64,000 bases of DNA from an uncultured Muribaculaceae bacterium. Lineage in GTDB: Bacteria; Bacteroidota; Bacteroidia; Bacteroidales; Muribaculaceae. The notes under the pieces were generated by a model. It was not told the DNA's origin. It ran no database searches and saw only the letters and a list, made by a program, of their open reading frames with translations. This document shows, piece by piece, positions 1-10,117 of the stretch. The position numbers and the translations under genes are program-made. Each line of letters begins with the position of its first letter. Position 1 is the stretch's first letter. Location: positions 1-64,000 of the forward strand of contig CAJTXU010000006.1 in NCBI GenBank assembly GCA_910584125.1, read 5' to 3'.

Positions 1-2
1 TG

Positions 3-248
3 AAACGAAACAAGACCACGTTAGGCTATTATTTCAGACGCATCCAGTCACGTTGCGGATATAGTCAGGCGATAGTGGCGACCGCCCATAAGATTGCAAA
101 GATATTCTTTACGATGGTAAAAACTCATACCGAGTATGACGAGAGTAAGACAGGCATAAACGAAAAGGCATTGCTAGAGCGTAAAATCTTAATGACTCAG
201 AGAAGATTAGACAAACTGAACCGTCAGTTGGAGGTCTCCTTCGCTTAG
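3..248 (+). CDS. IS110-family transposase, C-terminal fragment cut by the window edge
   Basis: An open frame enters from the left edge and stops at 246-248, leaving 81 residues. The motif LGYYFRRIQSRCG followed by AIVATAHKIAKIFFTMVK resembles the C-terminal end of the Transposase_20 part of IS110-family (DEDD/Ser) recombinases, where a GxYYRR...A.ATA.K.A...Y.ML pattern is typical. The last 30 residues are Lys/Arg-rich with heptad-like leucines. The rest of the element lies outside the window, so I cannot say whether it is intact. The codons are more AT-rich than in the following genes, which fits a mobile element. The family call is by eye. Confidence 0.7.
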   Translation, partial: KRNKTTLGYYFRRIQSRCGYSQAIVATAHKIAKIFFTMVKTHTEYDESKTGINEKALLERKILMTQRRLDKLNRQLEVSFA

Positions 249-260
249 TCGGTTATATAG

Positions 261-316
261 AAGTAAGAAGTAAGAAGTTAAAAGTAATAAGTAATACGTA
301 ATACGTAATACGTTAG
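261..316. repeat. Heptanucleotide tandem repeat, eight units
   Basis: From 261 to 316 the sequence divides cleanly into eight 7-bp units: AAGTAAG, AAGTAAG, AAGTTAA, AAGTAAT, AAGTAAT, ACGTAAT, ACGTAAT, ACGTTAG. The units drift gradually from AAGTAAG to ACGTAAT, as expected for an array that grew by local duplication. A short inverted repeat (AGGATT, TTTT, AATCCT, 315-330) follows directly. The array sits 12 bp after the transposase stop codon, so it may lie inside the insertion sequence end or beside it. The rest of the 249-505 gap holds only the promoter of the next gene. Confidence 0.85.
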
Positions 317-450
317 GATTTTTTAATCCTCCTCAAACAGTTTTTAACCAACGATTTACGGGCAGCCGCAACCCGTTTTGCCTTGACCGGCATCCTTATT
401 GCCTCATACTTCATGCTTAGTTTTAATTTTATAGTTTAACGAAATTTTAG

Positions 451-458
451 TAATTTTG
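451..458 (+). promoter_or_regulatory. Bacteroidota-type -7 promoter element
   Basis: TAATTTTG matches the Bacteroidota -7 consensus TAnnTTTG and lies 47 bp before the start codon of the transporter gene. No convincing -33 TTTG box is seen at the usual 19-20 bp spacing. Confidence 0.6.
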
Positions 459-505
459 CAGAATAATTCATTTTTAAGGTTTCGTAAAAAGATTGGTATT
501 AAGAC

Positions 506-2197
506 ATGGAATGGCTGATTGAATTGTTCAAGCCCCACAATGTTTCCCTGGCAAGCACCATCCTGCTCTATTCGTTCGTGATATTCGCAGGCATCTATCT
601 GGGGAAAATCAAGATTTTCGGAGTCTCGCTCGGCGTGACTTTTGTTTTGTTCGTCGGCATCCTGCTGGGCCACTTCGGCTATACGGTAGATGGCGGCGTG
701 CTGCACTTCCTGCGTGAGTTCGGACTGATACTCTTCATTTTCTCGATAGGTATGCAGGTCGGCCCCGGTTTCTTCTCCTCGTTCAAGGAAGGCGGCATAC
801 AGATGAACATGCTGGCGATGCTGGCCATAGCGCTCAATGTCGGCATCACGGTCACCATCTATTTCCTGCAGGGCGGTTCGGAAGGCAACACCTCCATCTC
901 GCAGCTTGTGGGAATCATGAGCGGCGCAGTGACCAACACGCCCGGTCTCGGCGCGGCGCAGCAGACCTTCCTTCAGGTCAACCCCGAGGGATATGACGTG
1001 AGCCAGCAGATGTCGATGGGTTACGCGGCGGCTTATCCGCTCGGCGTGATAGGCATCATCCTCACCATGATCCTGCTCAAGGCTATCTTCAAGATAGACC
1101 CCGAGAAGGAGACGGCCGAGATCGAGAATGACGAGAAAAGCTCGCAGCTCGCGCCCCACATCGCGACCTTCCGCGTCACCAACGAGATGGTCAACGGCCT
1201 GAGCATGTTCAAGATGCACACGCTCATCTCGGTCAACTACGTCATCTCGCGCATCGAGAAGCCCGACGGCACGGTGATTATCCCGACGGCCAAGGACTGC
1301 ATCGAGACCGGCGACCTCGTGCTTGTGGTCTGCTCGGTGCAGGATGAGGAGATCTTCAGCCGTTTCATCGGCCCTAAGGTCGAGAAGAAGTGGGAGATGG
1401 AGCGCGGCCCCGTGGTGTCGCGGCGCATTCTGGTGACACGAACGGAATACAACGGCGTGAAGCTCGGCGCCCTGCGTCTGCATTCAGCCTATCAGCTCAA
1501 CGTGACGCGCGTCAACCGTGCCGGAGTCGACCTGCTCGCCGCCCCCAATCTGCGCCTGCAGATGGGAGACCGCCTCACGGTGGTCGGCAAACTCGACGAC
1601 ATCAACAACCTCGCCCAAAAGCTCGGAAACTCGATGAAGCGCCTCAACGAGCCGAACCTCATCACGATGTTCATCGGAATATTCCTCGGCATCGTGGCCG
1701 GGAGCATTCCGCTCCAGTTCCCCGGCATGTCGGTGCCGATGAAGCTCGGACTGGCCGGCGGACCTCTTGTGGTCGCCATCCTCATAAGCGCATACGGCCA
1801 CAAGATCCATCTCGTCACGTATACCAACTCGTCGGCCAACCTGCTGCTGCGCGAGATCGGCATATGTCTCTTCCTCGCCTCGGTGGGCATAGCCGCCGGC
1901 AAGGACTTTGCGGCCACCGTGTTCAATGCCCGGGGCATCACCTGGGTGGGCTACGGATTCGTGATCACTCTGGTGCCGCTGCTCGTGGTCGGCATCATAG
2001 CCCGCGCCAAATACAAGATGAACTACTTCTCGATCTGCGGTATGATCTCCGGCAACTACACCGATCCCCCGGCGCTCGCCTACGGCAACAAGATCGCCAA
2101 CAACGACGCGCCCGCCGTGGCATATTCGACGGTATATCCTCTGACGATGTTCATGCGCGTGATCGCGGCCCAGGTCATAATCCTCTGCTTCCTGTAG
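506..2197 (+). CDS. AspT/YidE-type transporter with two RCK_C domains
   Basis: A 563-residue inner-membrane protein of the aspartate:alanine exchanger (AAE)/YidE-YbjL group. About five hydrophobic segments occupy residues 10-200. Two soluble TrkA-C (RCK_C) like domains follow, at about 218-290 and 303-376, each ending in a GD-L-V-V-type strand. A second set of about five membrane segments runs from 385 to 563. This two-halves-around-two-RCK_C layout and the length fit the family. Substrate is unknown: members exchange amino or dicarboxylic acids, but nothing here fixes specificity. The gene stands alone, with its own promoter at 451-458 and a shared terminator at 2250-2280. Confidence 0.85.
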   Translation: MEWLIELFKPHNVSLASTILLYSFVIFAGIYLGKIKIFGVSLGVTFVLFVGILLGHFGYTVDGGVLHFLREFGLILFIFSIGMQVGPGFFSSFKEGGIQMNMLAMLAIALNVGITVTIYFLQGGSEGNTSISQLVGIMSGAVTNTPGLGAAQQTFLQVNPEGYDVSQQMSMGYAAAYPLGVIGIILTMILLKAIFKIDPEKETAEIENDEKSSQLAPHIATFRVTNEMVNGLSMFKMHTLISVNYVISRIEKPDGTVIIPTAKDCIETGDLVLVVCSVQDEEIFSRFIGPKVEKKWEMERGPVVSRRILVTRTEYNGVKLGALRLHSAYQLNVTRVNRAGVDLLAAPNLRLQMGDRLTVVGKLDDINNLAQKLGNSMKRLNEPNLITMFIGIFLGIVAGSIPLQFPGMSVPMKLGLAGGPLVVAILISAYGHKIHLVTYTNSSANLLLREIGICLFLASVGIAAGKDFAATVFNARGITWVGYGFVITLVPLLVVGIIARAKYKMNYFSICGMISGNYTDPPALAYGNKIANNDAPAVAYSTVYPLTMFMRVIAAQVIILCFL

Positions 2198-2249
2198 CAT
2201 TCGTTTCAGACAAAGCGTCGACCGGTCAGGTCGAACCAGACAAAATAAA

Positions 2250-2280
2250 ATCAGGGCTTCCCGGTGAGGGAAGCCCTGAT
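2250..2280. terminator. Bidirectional intrinsic terminator
   Basis: A 13-bp perfect stem (2250-2262 with 2268-2280, core CAGGGCTTCCC) closes a 5-base loop between two convergent genes. The A-rich left flank (caaaataaa) gives a U-tract for minus-strand transcripts; the right flank is less U-rich. It probably serves the carboxyltransferase gene best and the transporter as well. Confidence 0.85.
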
Positions 2281-2305
2281 TCGTTATGCTGGATCCCTGT
2301 CGGGA

Positions 2306-4675
2306 TTACTTGCCAGTGGTGATGCGGATCTGGATGCCGCCGTCGGGGTTGACGTTGATCTCGAGAGTCGTGCCTTCGGCCAGTCTGAGAGCCGGAGCTG
2401 CGTTGTCCTTGCGGCCTGTGGGGAGGACTGCTGCGTGAGCCGTGCCGCCCTCGACGGGAGCGTATGCGCGGTTGATGTCAACGGGAGCTACGCCGCAGCA
2501 CTTAGCCTCGGCCTTGGGAGCCTCGGGCTTGGGAGCGGGAGCCGGCTTGGGAGCGGGCATGGGAGCCGCGGGCTTCGGGGCAGCGGGCTTGGCGCCGGCC
2601 ACGCCGAACTCGATGATGGGCTGGTCGGTCGACATGACGTCGCCCTCGTCGATGAGAAGCTTGGCGATTGTGCCCGAGCGGTCGCTGGTGAGGTTGTTCT
2701 CCATCTTCATGGCCTCGTATACGAGCACCACGTCGCCTGACTTGACAGTGTCGCCGGGCTTCACCTTGAACTCGATGACCGTGCCGCCCATGGGCGCCTT
2801 CATCACCTCGCCGCTGCCCTGCACTTCCTGCTCGGCCTCGGGGGCAACCGTCTCACCGGAGCCTGCGAACTCAATCAGGGGCTGGCCTGTGGCCATCACG
2901 TCGCCCTCGCCGATGAGCACGCGCTTCACGGTGCCCTCCATGTCGGAGGCGAGGTCGTTCTCCATCTTCATGGCCTCGTAAACGAGCACCACGTCGCCAC
3001 GCTTCACGGTGTCGCCCGCTTTGACGCGGATCTCCATCACCGTGCCGCCCATCGGAGCGTTGAAGACAGGACCGTTCACCGGAGCGTTATCGGCTGCCTT
3101 GGCTGTCTCGGCTGCCTTGGGAGCTGCCGCCTTGTTGGCCTCGTACTCGGCCTTGCGCTGGTTGGAGAGGAAGGTCTTGGCCACGGCGGGGAGAAGTTCG
3201 AGAAGCAGGTACTCCTCCTCGTTGAGGGCGAGTTTCACGCCGCCGAACTTGTCGAGCTCCGGATTGGCAGGTTTCTTGTACGAGCTTACGTCGTAGGGTT
3301 TCTCCTCGGCGCTGCCCGTGATCTGTTCGCGGAATTTCGGGTCTACCGGAACGGGAGTCGTGCCGTATTCACCCTTGACGAGCGAGATGAACTGGTTGTT
3401 CTTGTTGGTGTAGTCGGGTTTGCCGGCGCGGCGGTCCATGGCGAGGTTCACGGCCTGCGAGCCCACAATCTGGCTTGTGGGGGTCACGAGGGGCACGAGA
3501 CCTGCGTCGCGGCGCACCTTCGGGATGAGGGCCATAGCCTCCTCGAGCACGTCCTCGGCGCCGAGCGAACGGAGGTTGGCGACCATGTTCGAATACATAC
3601 CGCCGGGCACCTCAGCGTTCTTCACCAGCTCGTTGGGCTTGGGAAGGCCGAAGTAAGCCTCGATCTTGTGGCATGCGTCGAGCAGTTCCTCCTCCTTGTT
3701 GGCCTTGGCGGCCTCGATGGCGCGGTCGAACTCGGCGTCAATCTCGGCGGGCATTGCCTTGTATGCCTCGTCGAAGTCTTTCGGCCACTTGTCCTTGTTG
3801 AGGTCGAAGTCAGCAAGGGCCTTGCGTGCGTCCTTGAGCTCGTGACGGATCTTTGCGACGGCCTCCATGTCGACCTCTACCTCCACGCCCATCTTGCGGC
3901 AGAAGATATCGACGAGCTCGATGCTCGGGGCTGCCGAACCGCCGCCGAACCACCAGATGTTGGTGTCGACGATGTCGACGCCCTGGATAATCGAAGTCAG
4001 CACGGCTGCCAGGCCGTAGCCGGGCGTGCAGTGTGTGTGGAAGTCCACGGGCACCTTGACAGCGGCCTTCAGCTTAGGCATCAGCGTGTAGATGCGCGAG
4101 GGGCTTACGAGGCCGGCCATGTCCTTGAGCGTGATCATCTTCGCGCCGAGGGCCTCCATCTCCTTGGCCTTCTCCACGAAGTATTCGTCGGTAAATATCT
4201 TTTCATCCTCGGGAGTTCCCTTGGGGTCCACGGTGTAGCAGACAGCCGTGTCGGAGATTCCGCCGAGGTCGTTGATCATCTTGATCGAGCCCTTGATGTT
4301 GTTGATGTCGTTGAGCGCGTCGAAGATACGCATCACGTTCAGACCGTTCTCAATGGCCTTCTTGTAGAAACCCTCGAGCACCGAGTCGGGATAGGGCACA
4401 TAGCCGAAGAGGTTACGGCCGCGTGAGAGCGCCGAGAGCAGCGAGATGCCTTTCATGGCCTTGCTGCATTCGCGCAGACGGTTCCAGGGACTCTCACCCA
4501 GATAGCGCATCACGGAGTCGGGCACGGCTCCGCCCCATACCTCCATGATATAGAATTTTGCATCGCGATAGAGGGGGAGGAGTTTGTCAACGTTCTCCTG
4601 CTTCATGCGGGTCGCGAAGAGTGACTGCTGGCCGTCGCGCAGCGTCAAGTCTCTGATTTGAAGTTTCTTAGCCAC
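2306..4675 (-). CDS. oadA: Biotin-dependent carboxyltransferase subunit (OadA/PycB-like) with two tandem biotinyl domains
   Basis: A 789-residue carboxyltransferase of the oxaloacetate decarboxylase alpha/pyruvate carboxylase B/transcarboxylase 5S family. It moves CO2 between biotin and a 2-oxo acid. Residues 1-460 form the HMGL-like TIM barrel: LRDGQQS at 12-18 (D14), the carbamylated-lysine motif TLKDMAG (K184), and the metal-binding pair in FHTHC (H213, H215). The conserved-carboxylase domain follows. There are two biotinyl domains, each with EAMKMEN: biotinyl lysines K570 and K657. Family members normally carry one. After a Pro/Ala/Lys linker (about 694-725) comes an unfamiliar 60-residue tail containing a CCG motif. 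No beta/gamma pump subunits or biotin carboxylase lie nearby, so the partner is encoded elsewhere and the exact substrate is uncertain. Confidence 0.85.
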   Translation of the reverse strand: MAKKLQIRDLTLRDGQQSLFATRMKQENVDKLLPLYRDAKFYIMEVWGGAVPDSVMRYLGESPWNRLRECSKAMKGISLLSALSRGRNLFGYVPYPDSVLEGFYKKAIENGLNVMRIFDALNDINNIKGSIKMINDLGGISDTAVCYTVDPKGTPEDEKIFTDEYFVEKAKEMEALGAKMITLKDMAGLVSPSRIYTLMPKLKAAVKVPVDFHTHCTPGYGLAAVLTSIIQGVDIVDTNIWWFGGGSAAPSIELVDIFCRKMGVEVEVDMEAVAKIRHELKDARKALADFDLNKDKWPKDFDEAYKAMPAEIDAEFDRAIEAAKANKEEELLDACHKIEAYFGLPKPNELVKNAEVPGGMYSNMVANLRSLGAEDVLEEAMALIPKVRRDAGLVPLVTPTSQIVGSQAVNLAMDRRAGKPDYTNKNNQFISLVKGEYGTTPVPVDPKFREQITGSAEEKPYDVSSYKKPANPELDKFGGVKLALNEEEYLLLELLPAVAKTFLSNQRKAEYEANKAAAPKAAETAKAADNAPVNGPVFNAPMGGTVMEIRVKAGDTVKRGDVVLVYEAMKMENDLASDMEGTVKRVLIGEGDVMATGQPLIEFAGSGETVAPEAEQEVQGSGEVMKAPMGGTVIEFKVKPGDTVKSGDVVLVYEAMKMENNLTSDRSGTIAKLLIDEGDVMSTDQPIIEFGVAGAKPAAPKPAAPMPAPKPAPAPKPEAPKAEAKCCGVAPVDINRAYAPVEGGTAHAAVLPTGRKDNAAPALRLAEGTTLEINVNPDGGIQIRITTGK

Positions 4676-4737
4676 TTTAGTTCGATTTTTTGTTTGTGTT
4701 TATGGTATCGGGTTAGTGAATATCCATGTTTTCGGTC

Positions 4738-4760
4738 CCCAAATTTAAACATAATTTGGG
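4738..4760 (-). promoter_or_regulatory. Promoter of the carboxyltransferase gene overlapping a palindrome
   Basis: On the minus strand TAAATTTG (4747-4740) fits the -7 element, about 65 bp before the ATG at 4675. It overlaps an 8-bp inverted repeat, CCCAAATT (4738-4745) and AATTTGGG (4753-4760), which could be an operator or only a symmetric promoter. The operator role is inference. Confidence 0.5.
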
Positions 4761-4799
4761 AATTACGGAATTTTTTCGCTAATTTTTTTGCAATTTTTC

Positions 4800-4850
4800 A
4801 AAAAAAATAAGTCGGGCGGGGTCTGTGCGACCCCCCCCCCCCCCCCCGAC
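4800..4850 (-). terminator. rpmE2 terminator with a 17-base homopolymer in one stem arm
   Basis: Read on the minus strand just after rpmE2: the 5' arm is GTC, then 17 G, then TC (4850-4829). The loop is GCACA. The 3' arm is GACCCCGCCCGAC (4823-4811), followed by TTATTTTTTTT. The 3' arm predicts an ancestral 5' arm GTCGGGCGGGGTC, so the G-run looks like an expansion inside the stem. Stem strength and register would change with run length. An assembly or sequencing error in the homopolymer cannot be excluded. Confidence 0.8.
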
Positions 4851-4874
4851 GCGGTGCGGTATGCATTCCCTTGA

Positions 4875-5129
4875 TTACTTCTTCGAGCGGTTGCCGTAGC
4901 GGCTGCGGAACTTGTCGACGCGTCCTGCGGTGTCCACGAGTTTCTGCTTGCCGGTGAAGAAGGGGTGAGACGAGCTGGTGATCTCAAGCTTCACGAGGGG
5001 GTATTCCTTGCCGTCGATCTCGATTGTCTCGCGTGAGTTTACTGTGGAACGGGTGATGAATGTCTCATCGTTCGACATATCCTTGAAGCAAACCTCACGG
5101 TAATTAGAGGGATGAATGTCTTTTTTCAT
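4875..5129 (-). CDS. rpmE2: 50S ribosomal protein L31, type B
   Basis: 84 residues beginning MKKDIHPSNYREVCFKDMS, with the L31 signatures KLEITSSSHPFFTGKQ and GRVDKFRSRYG near the C-terminus. It bridges the two ribosomal subunits. It lacks the zinc-binding CxxC pairs of type A L31, so it is the zinc-independent B form; in Bacteroidota this is usually the only L31. It has its own -7 element (5198-5205) and an unusual terminator (4800-4850), so it looks monocistronic. Confidence 0.95.
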   Translation of the reverse strand: MKKDIHPSNYREVCFKDMSNDETFITRSTVNSRETIEIDGKEYPLVKLEITSSSHPFFTGKQKLVDTAGRVDKFRSRYGNRSKK

Positions 5130-5197
5130 TTCGTTTACTGCAGTTTTATTGGTTTTGTTTTGGGCTCAGCAGGTCGCGATCCCGCTGAATTGGCCTG

Positions 5198-5205
5198 CAA
5201 AATTA
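5198..5205 (-). promoter_or_regulatory. -7 promoter element of rpmE2
   Basis: TAATTTTG on the minus strand followed by CAGG, about 70 bp upstream of the rpmE2 ATG. It matches the TAnnTTTG consensus. Confidence 0.6.
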
Positions 5206-5263
5206 CTAATTTTTTCTGAAACTCGCAAATTCCGGGGTCCAAAACCGGCGGAAACGTGCGAAA

Positions 5264-6949
<1,686 letters not shown>

Positions 6950-7009
6950 ATCAGGTTGATGTTATGATGTTGTGTCGGTTTGTGTGGTTCGCGGTCGCTT
7001 GCCCGGCGG

Positions 7010-7567
7010 TCACTTGGCGGTCGCGACCCGGTAGGCGCATCTCACCTTGCCGCGCTCCATGTTGTGGAGTTTGTTGCGGATCATCTGCTTGCGCACTGGC
7101 GATATGCGGTCGGTGTAGACGGTGCCGAGCAGGTGGTCGAACTCATGCTGTATGACGCGGGCCATGAATCCGCGGAATTCCTTCTCGTGCTCGACGAAAT
7201 TCTCGTCGAGCCAGTTGAGCACCACGTGCTCGTGGCGCTTCACGTTTTCAGACAGCCCGGGCAGCGACAGGCAGCCCTCGGCACGGCTCACCGGGGGCTC
7301 GTCGTCGATGATGTCGAGCGTCGGGTTGATGAGCGTCATCTTCGAGTCGGCGCATTCCGGGAAGTCCTCGGCCAGCGGCGAGGCGTCAATCACGATGACG
7401 GCTATCGACTTGCCGATCTGGGGCGCGGCGAGGCCTATTCCCTCGGCGTGATACATTGTCTCGAACATGTCGCTGACGAGTTTCTTGAGGTCGGGGTATG
7501 TCTCGTCTATGTCTTCCGCCTCCTTGCGGAGCACAGGAGTGCCGTAAAGGTATACAGGTAATATCAT
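7010..7567 (-). CDS. def: Peptide deformylase
   Basis: 185 residues. It removes the N-formyl group from nascent proteins. The three family motifs are present: GIGLAAPQIG near residue 45, EGCLSLPG (metal-ligand Cys), and QHEFDHLLG (two His ligands and the catalytic Glu). The start codon lies 6 bp after the stop of the PBP gene, so the two are co-transcribed. Pairing a cell-wall synthase with a deformylase probably reflects operon packing rather than shared function. Confidence 0.96.
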   Translation of the reverse strand: MILPVYLYGTPVLRKEAEDIDETYPDLKKLVSDMFETMYHAEGIGLAAPQIGKSIAVIVIDASPLAEDFPECADSKMTLINPTLDIIDDEPPVSRAEGCLSLPGLSENVKRHEHVVLNWLDENFVEHEKEFRGFMARVIQHEFDHLLGTVYTDRISPVRKQMIRNKLHNMERGKVRCAYRVATAK

Positions 7568-7573
7568 TGCAAA

Positions 7574-10051
7574 TTAATTAAATACATCTTCGTTGACTTC
7601 CGGCTCAGGGGTCTCGTCGGTGTATGCGCCGTAGCTGGAGATCTCGTCCGAGTGGCAGAGGTCGAAGCCTTCGGGGAACTCGAACTTCGTATCCTGCGAA
7701 TATGGCAGGTTCGGGTCGGCGTAAACCTTCTTCATATAAAGACCGTAGATGGGGAGGGCGGCGCGCGCGCCCTGACCGAACGCCATGGAGTTGAAGTGGA
7801 TGTATCGTTCCTCGCCGCCTACCCAGACGCCGGTCACCAGGTCGGGCGTGAAGCCCATGAACCAGGAGTCGGAGTTGGCGTTGGTGGTTCCGGTCTTGCC
7901 GCCCATCTGGGCGGAGATGCCGTAACGGCTTCGCAGGCTGGCGCCCGTTCCGGAGTCGACGACGTTGAGCAGAATCGACACAATCCTGTAATATCCCGTC
8001 TCGGACGTCACTTCCGTGCGGTGAGGCACGGCTGAGTAGATCAGGTTGCCCTGGTTGTCCTCAATGCGGGTCACGTAGATGGGGTTGACCCTGACGCCAC
8101 GGTTGGCGAATGTCGTGTAGGCCGCCACCATGGTGCCCACTGACACGTCGACCGTGCCGAGACACAGCGGCAGGGTCGGCTCGATGTATCCCGAGAGACC
8201 GAACACCCTCATTTTCTGGGCCAGCGAACCGGCGCCGAATTCGTTGACGAGGCGTGCCGAAATCCAGTTGTTGGAGTTTGTGAGCGCCCAGCGCAGGTCG
8301 ACCATTTGGCCGACGCGCGAGCGGCTTGAGTTACGCGGGGCCCAGTTCCCGAAAACGGGCTGTGTGTTGGAATACATCGAGCAGGGGGTTTTGTCCTGCT
8401 CGAGGGCGAGCGTGTATAGGAACGGCTTGGCGGTCGAGCCGATCTGGCGCTTTCCGCGCGACACCATGTCGTATTGGAAGTGGGAGAAGTCGGGGCCTCC
8501 GACGTATGCCTTGACATATCCGGTGACGGGGTCCATGCTCATCAGTCCGGTGCGGAGGATTGTCTTCATGTACATCAGCGAGTCGTAGGGCGTCATGGTG
8601 ACGCTCTTCGTTCCGGGCACGATGCGGGTCACGCTTCTGCCGTGTTCTGTCTTCGTCTCGCGGACGTATGCGAAGACGTCCATTTCGTAAGGCGTGTGGA
8701 ACGCCTTGTCGATTTCCTCCTCGCTGAATCCGGACTTCTTCATGATGCGGTAGCGTTCCGTCTGGCGCACGGCGTTCTTGATGAGTTTCTGTACGTTGGC
8801 GTAGCTGAGCTCGGCGGGGTTGGACGTGTATGGGCCGGTGCGCGAGCCGCGTTTCTCGTTTTCGAACGCCGGCTGCAGATAGCCGCCGAGATGTTCGTTG
8901 ACGGCCTGCTCGGCATACTCCTGCATCCGCATGTCGATGGTGGTGTATATGCGGAGGCCGTCGGTGTAGAGGTTGTAGAAGCTGCCGTCGGGCTTCGGGT
9001 TCTTGAGGATCCAGCCGTAGAGGGGATTCTCCTCCCACTGCAGCGAGTCGGTGTTGTAGTTGCCGAGAGCCAGTTTGTAGGCAATGTCCGATTTATAGTC
9101 GCCCTTCTTGGGCCGCACGGGTTTCTTGGCCGTCATGAGTCGGCGGATCTCCTCGCGTAGGTAGGGTGCGCCTCCCTCCTTATGGTCCACCTTGTGGTAG
9201 TCGAGCTTGAGCGGCAGCTGCTTGAGCGAGTCGGCGTCGGCGTATGTGATGAATCCCGCCTTGGCCATCTGGTCGAAGACGACGTTGCGGCGCTGGCGGG
9301 TGCGTTCCTCGTGACGTAGGGGGTTGAAATAGCTCGGGTTCTTGAGCATCCCGACAAGCATGGCGGCCTCCTCTATGTTGAGGTCGCGGGGTTCCTTGCC
9401 GAAATAGACGTTGGCCGCGGTCTTGATGCCGACGGCGTTGTTGAGGAAGTCGAACCGGTTGAGATACATGTTGATGATCTCGTCTTTGGTGTAGAACCGC
9501 TCGAGCTTTATGGCGATCATCCATTCTATGGGCTTCTGGATGGCGCGCTTGAAGAGGCTGCTCGACGGCTGCGAGTAGAGCTGCTTCGCGAGCTGCTGGG
9601 TGATGGTTGAGGCGCCGCCCGACGACTTGTCGCCCATGAGCAGAGTCTTCACCGCCGTTCGCCCGAGGGCCTTGAAGTCTATGCCGGAGTGCTCGAGGAA
9701 GCGCACGTCTTCGGTGGCCACAAGGGCGTTGATGACGTGCGGCGAGATGCCGTTGTAGTCGGTATACACGCGGTTGCCCGCGCCGTAGTAGTAGCGGCCG
9801 AGCTCGGTGGTGCCGTCGTTGGCGTAGACGAGCGACGCGAGTTTGTCGTGCGGGTCCTCGAGCTCCTCTATGGGCGGCATGTATCCTATGACGCCGTTAT
9901 AGATGAGCATAAGGAAAAACACGATTATAAACCCCAGACCGAGAAACGAGATCCAGAGCCATTTGACGAGTCTGCGGTTGCGTCTGTATTTTTTCGATTT
10001 CCTGCGGCTTTCGGCCGTGTCGAATTCGTATGATTCGTTGTTATTCTTCAT
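7574..10051 (-). CDS. mrcA: Class A penicillin-binding protein (PBP1A-like)
   Basis: 825 residues: a basic cytoplasmic tail, one membrane anchor (about 31-53), then a GT51 glycosyltransferase domain with catalytic E114 in the ATEDVRFLEHSGID motif and GASTITQQLAKQL (147-159). The transpeptidase domain has STAK at 539-542 (nucleophile S539), SNN at 593-595 and KTGTT at 719-723. It polymerises and cross-links peptidoglycan in the periplasm. All catalytic residues are present and the length is normal. It lies 66 bp downstream of the flavin reductase gene and 6 bp upstream of def. Confidence 0.95.
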   Translation of the reverse strand: MKNNNESYEFDTAESRRKSKKYRRNRRLVKWLWISFLGLGFIIVFFLMLIYNGVIGYMPPIEELEDPHDKLASLVYANDGTTELGRYYYGAGNRVYTDYNGISPHVINALVATEDVRFLEHSGIDFKALGRTAVKTLLMGDKSSGGASTITQQLAKQLYSQPSSSLFKRAIQKPIEWMIAIKLERFYTKDEIINMYLNRFDFLNNAVGIKTAANVYFGKEPRDLNIEEAAMLVGMLKNPSYFNPLRHEERTRQRRNVVFDQMAKAGFITYADADSLKQLPLKLDYHKVDHKEGGAPYLREEIRRLMTAKKPVRPKKGDYKSDIAYKLALGNYNTDSLQWEENPLYGWILKNPKPDGSFYNLYTDGLRIYTTIDMRMQEYAEQAVNEHLGGYLQPAFENEKRGSRTGPYTSNPAELSYANVQKLIKNAVRQTERYRIMKKSGFSEEEIDKAFHTPYEMDVFAYVRETKTEHGRSVTRIVPGTKSVTMTPYDSLMYMKTILRTGLMSMDPVTGYVKAYVGGPDFSHFQYDMVSRGKRQIGSTAKPFLYTLALEQDKTPCSMYSNTQPVFGNWAPRNSSRSRVGQMVDLRWALTNSNNWISARLVNEFGAGSLAQKMRVFGLSGYIEPTLPLCLGTVDVSVGTMVAAYTTFANRGVRVNPIYVTRIEDNQGNLIYSAVPHRTEVTSETGYYRIVSILLNVVDSGTGASLRSRYGISAQMGGKTGTTNANSDSWFMGFTPDLVTGVWVGGEERYIHFNSMAFGQGARAALPIYGLYMKKVYADPNLPYSQDTKFEFPEGFDLCHSDEISSYGAYTDETPEPEVNEDVFN

Positions 10052-10117
10052 GTCCTTTAGAAGTTAACGTTGATGCTCCCCTGCAAATTGTGGAGGCGGA
10101 TGGCGTGGGAGCGGACG

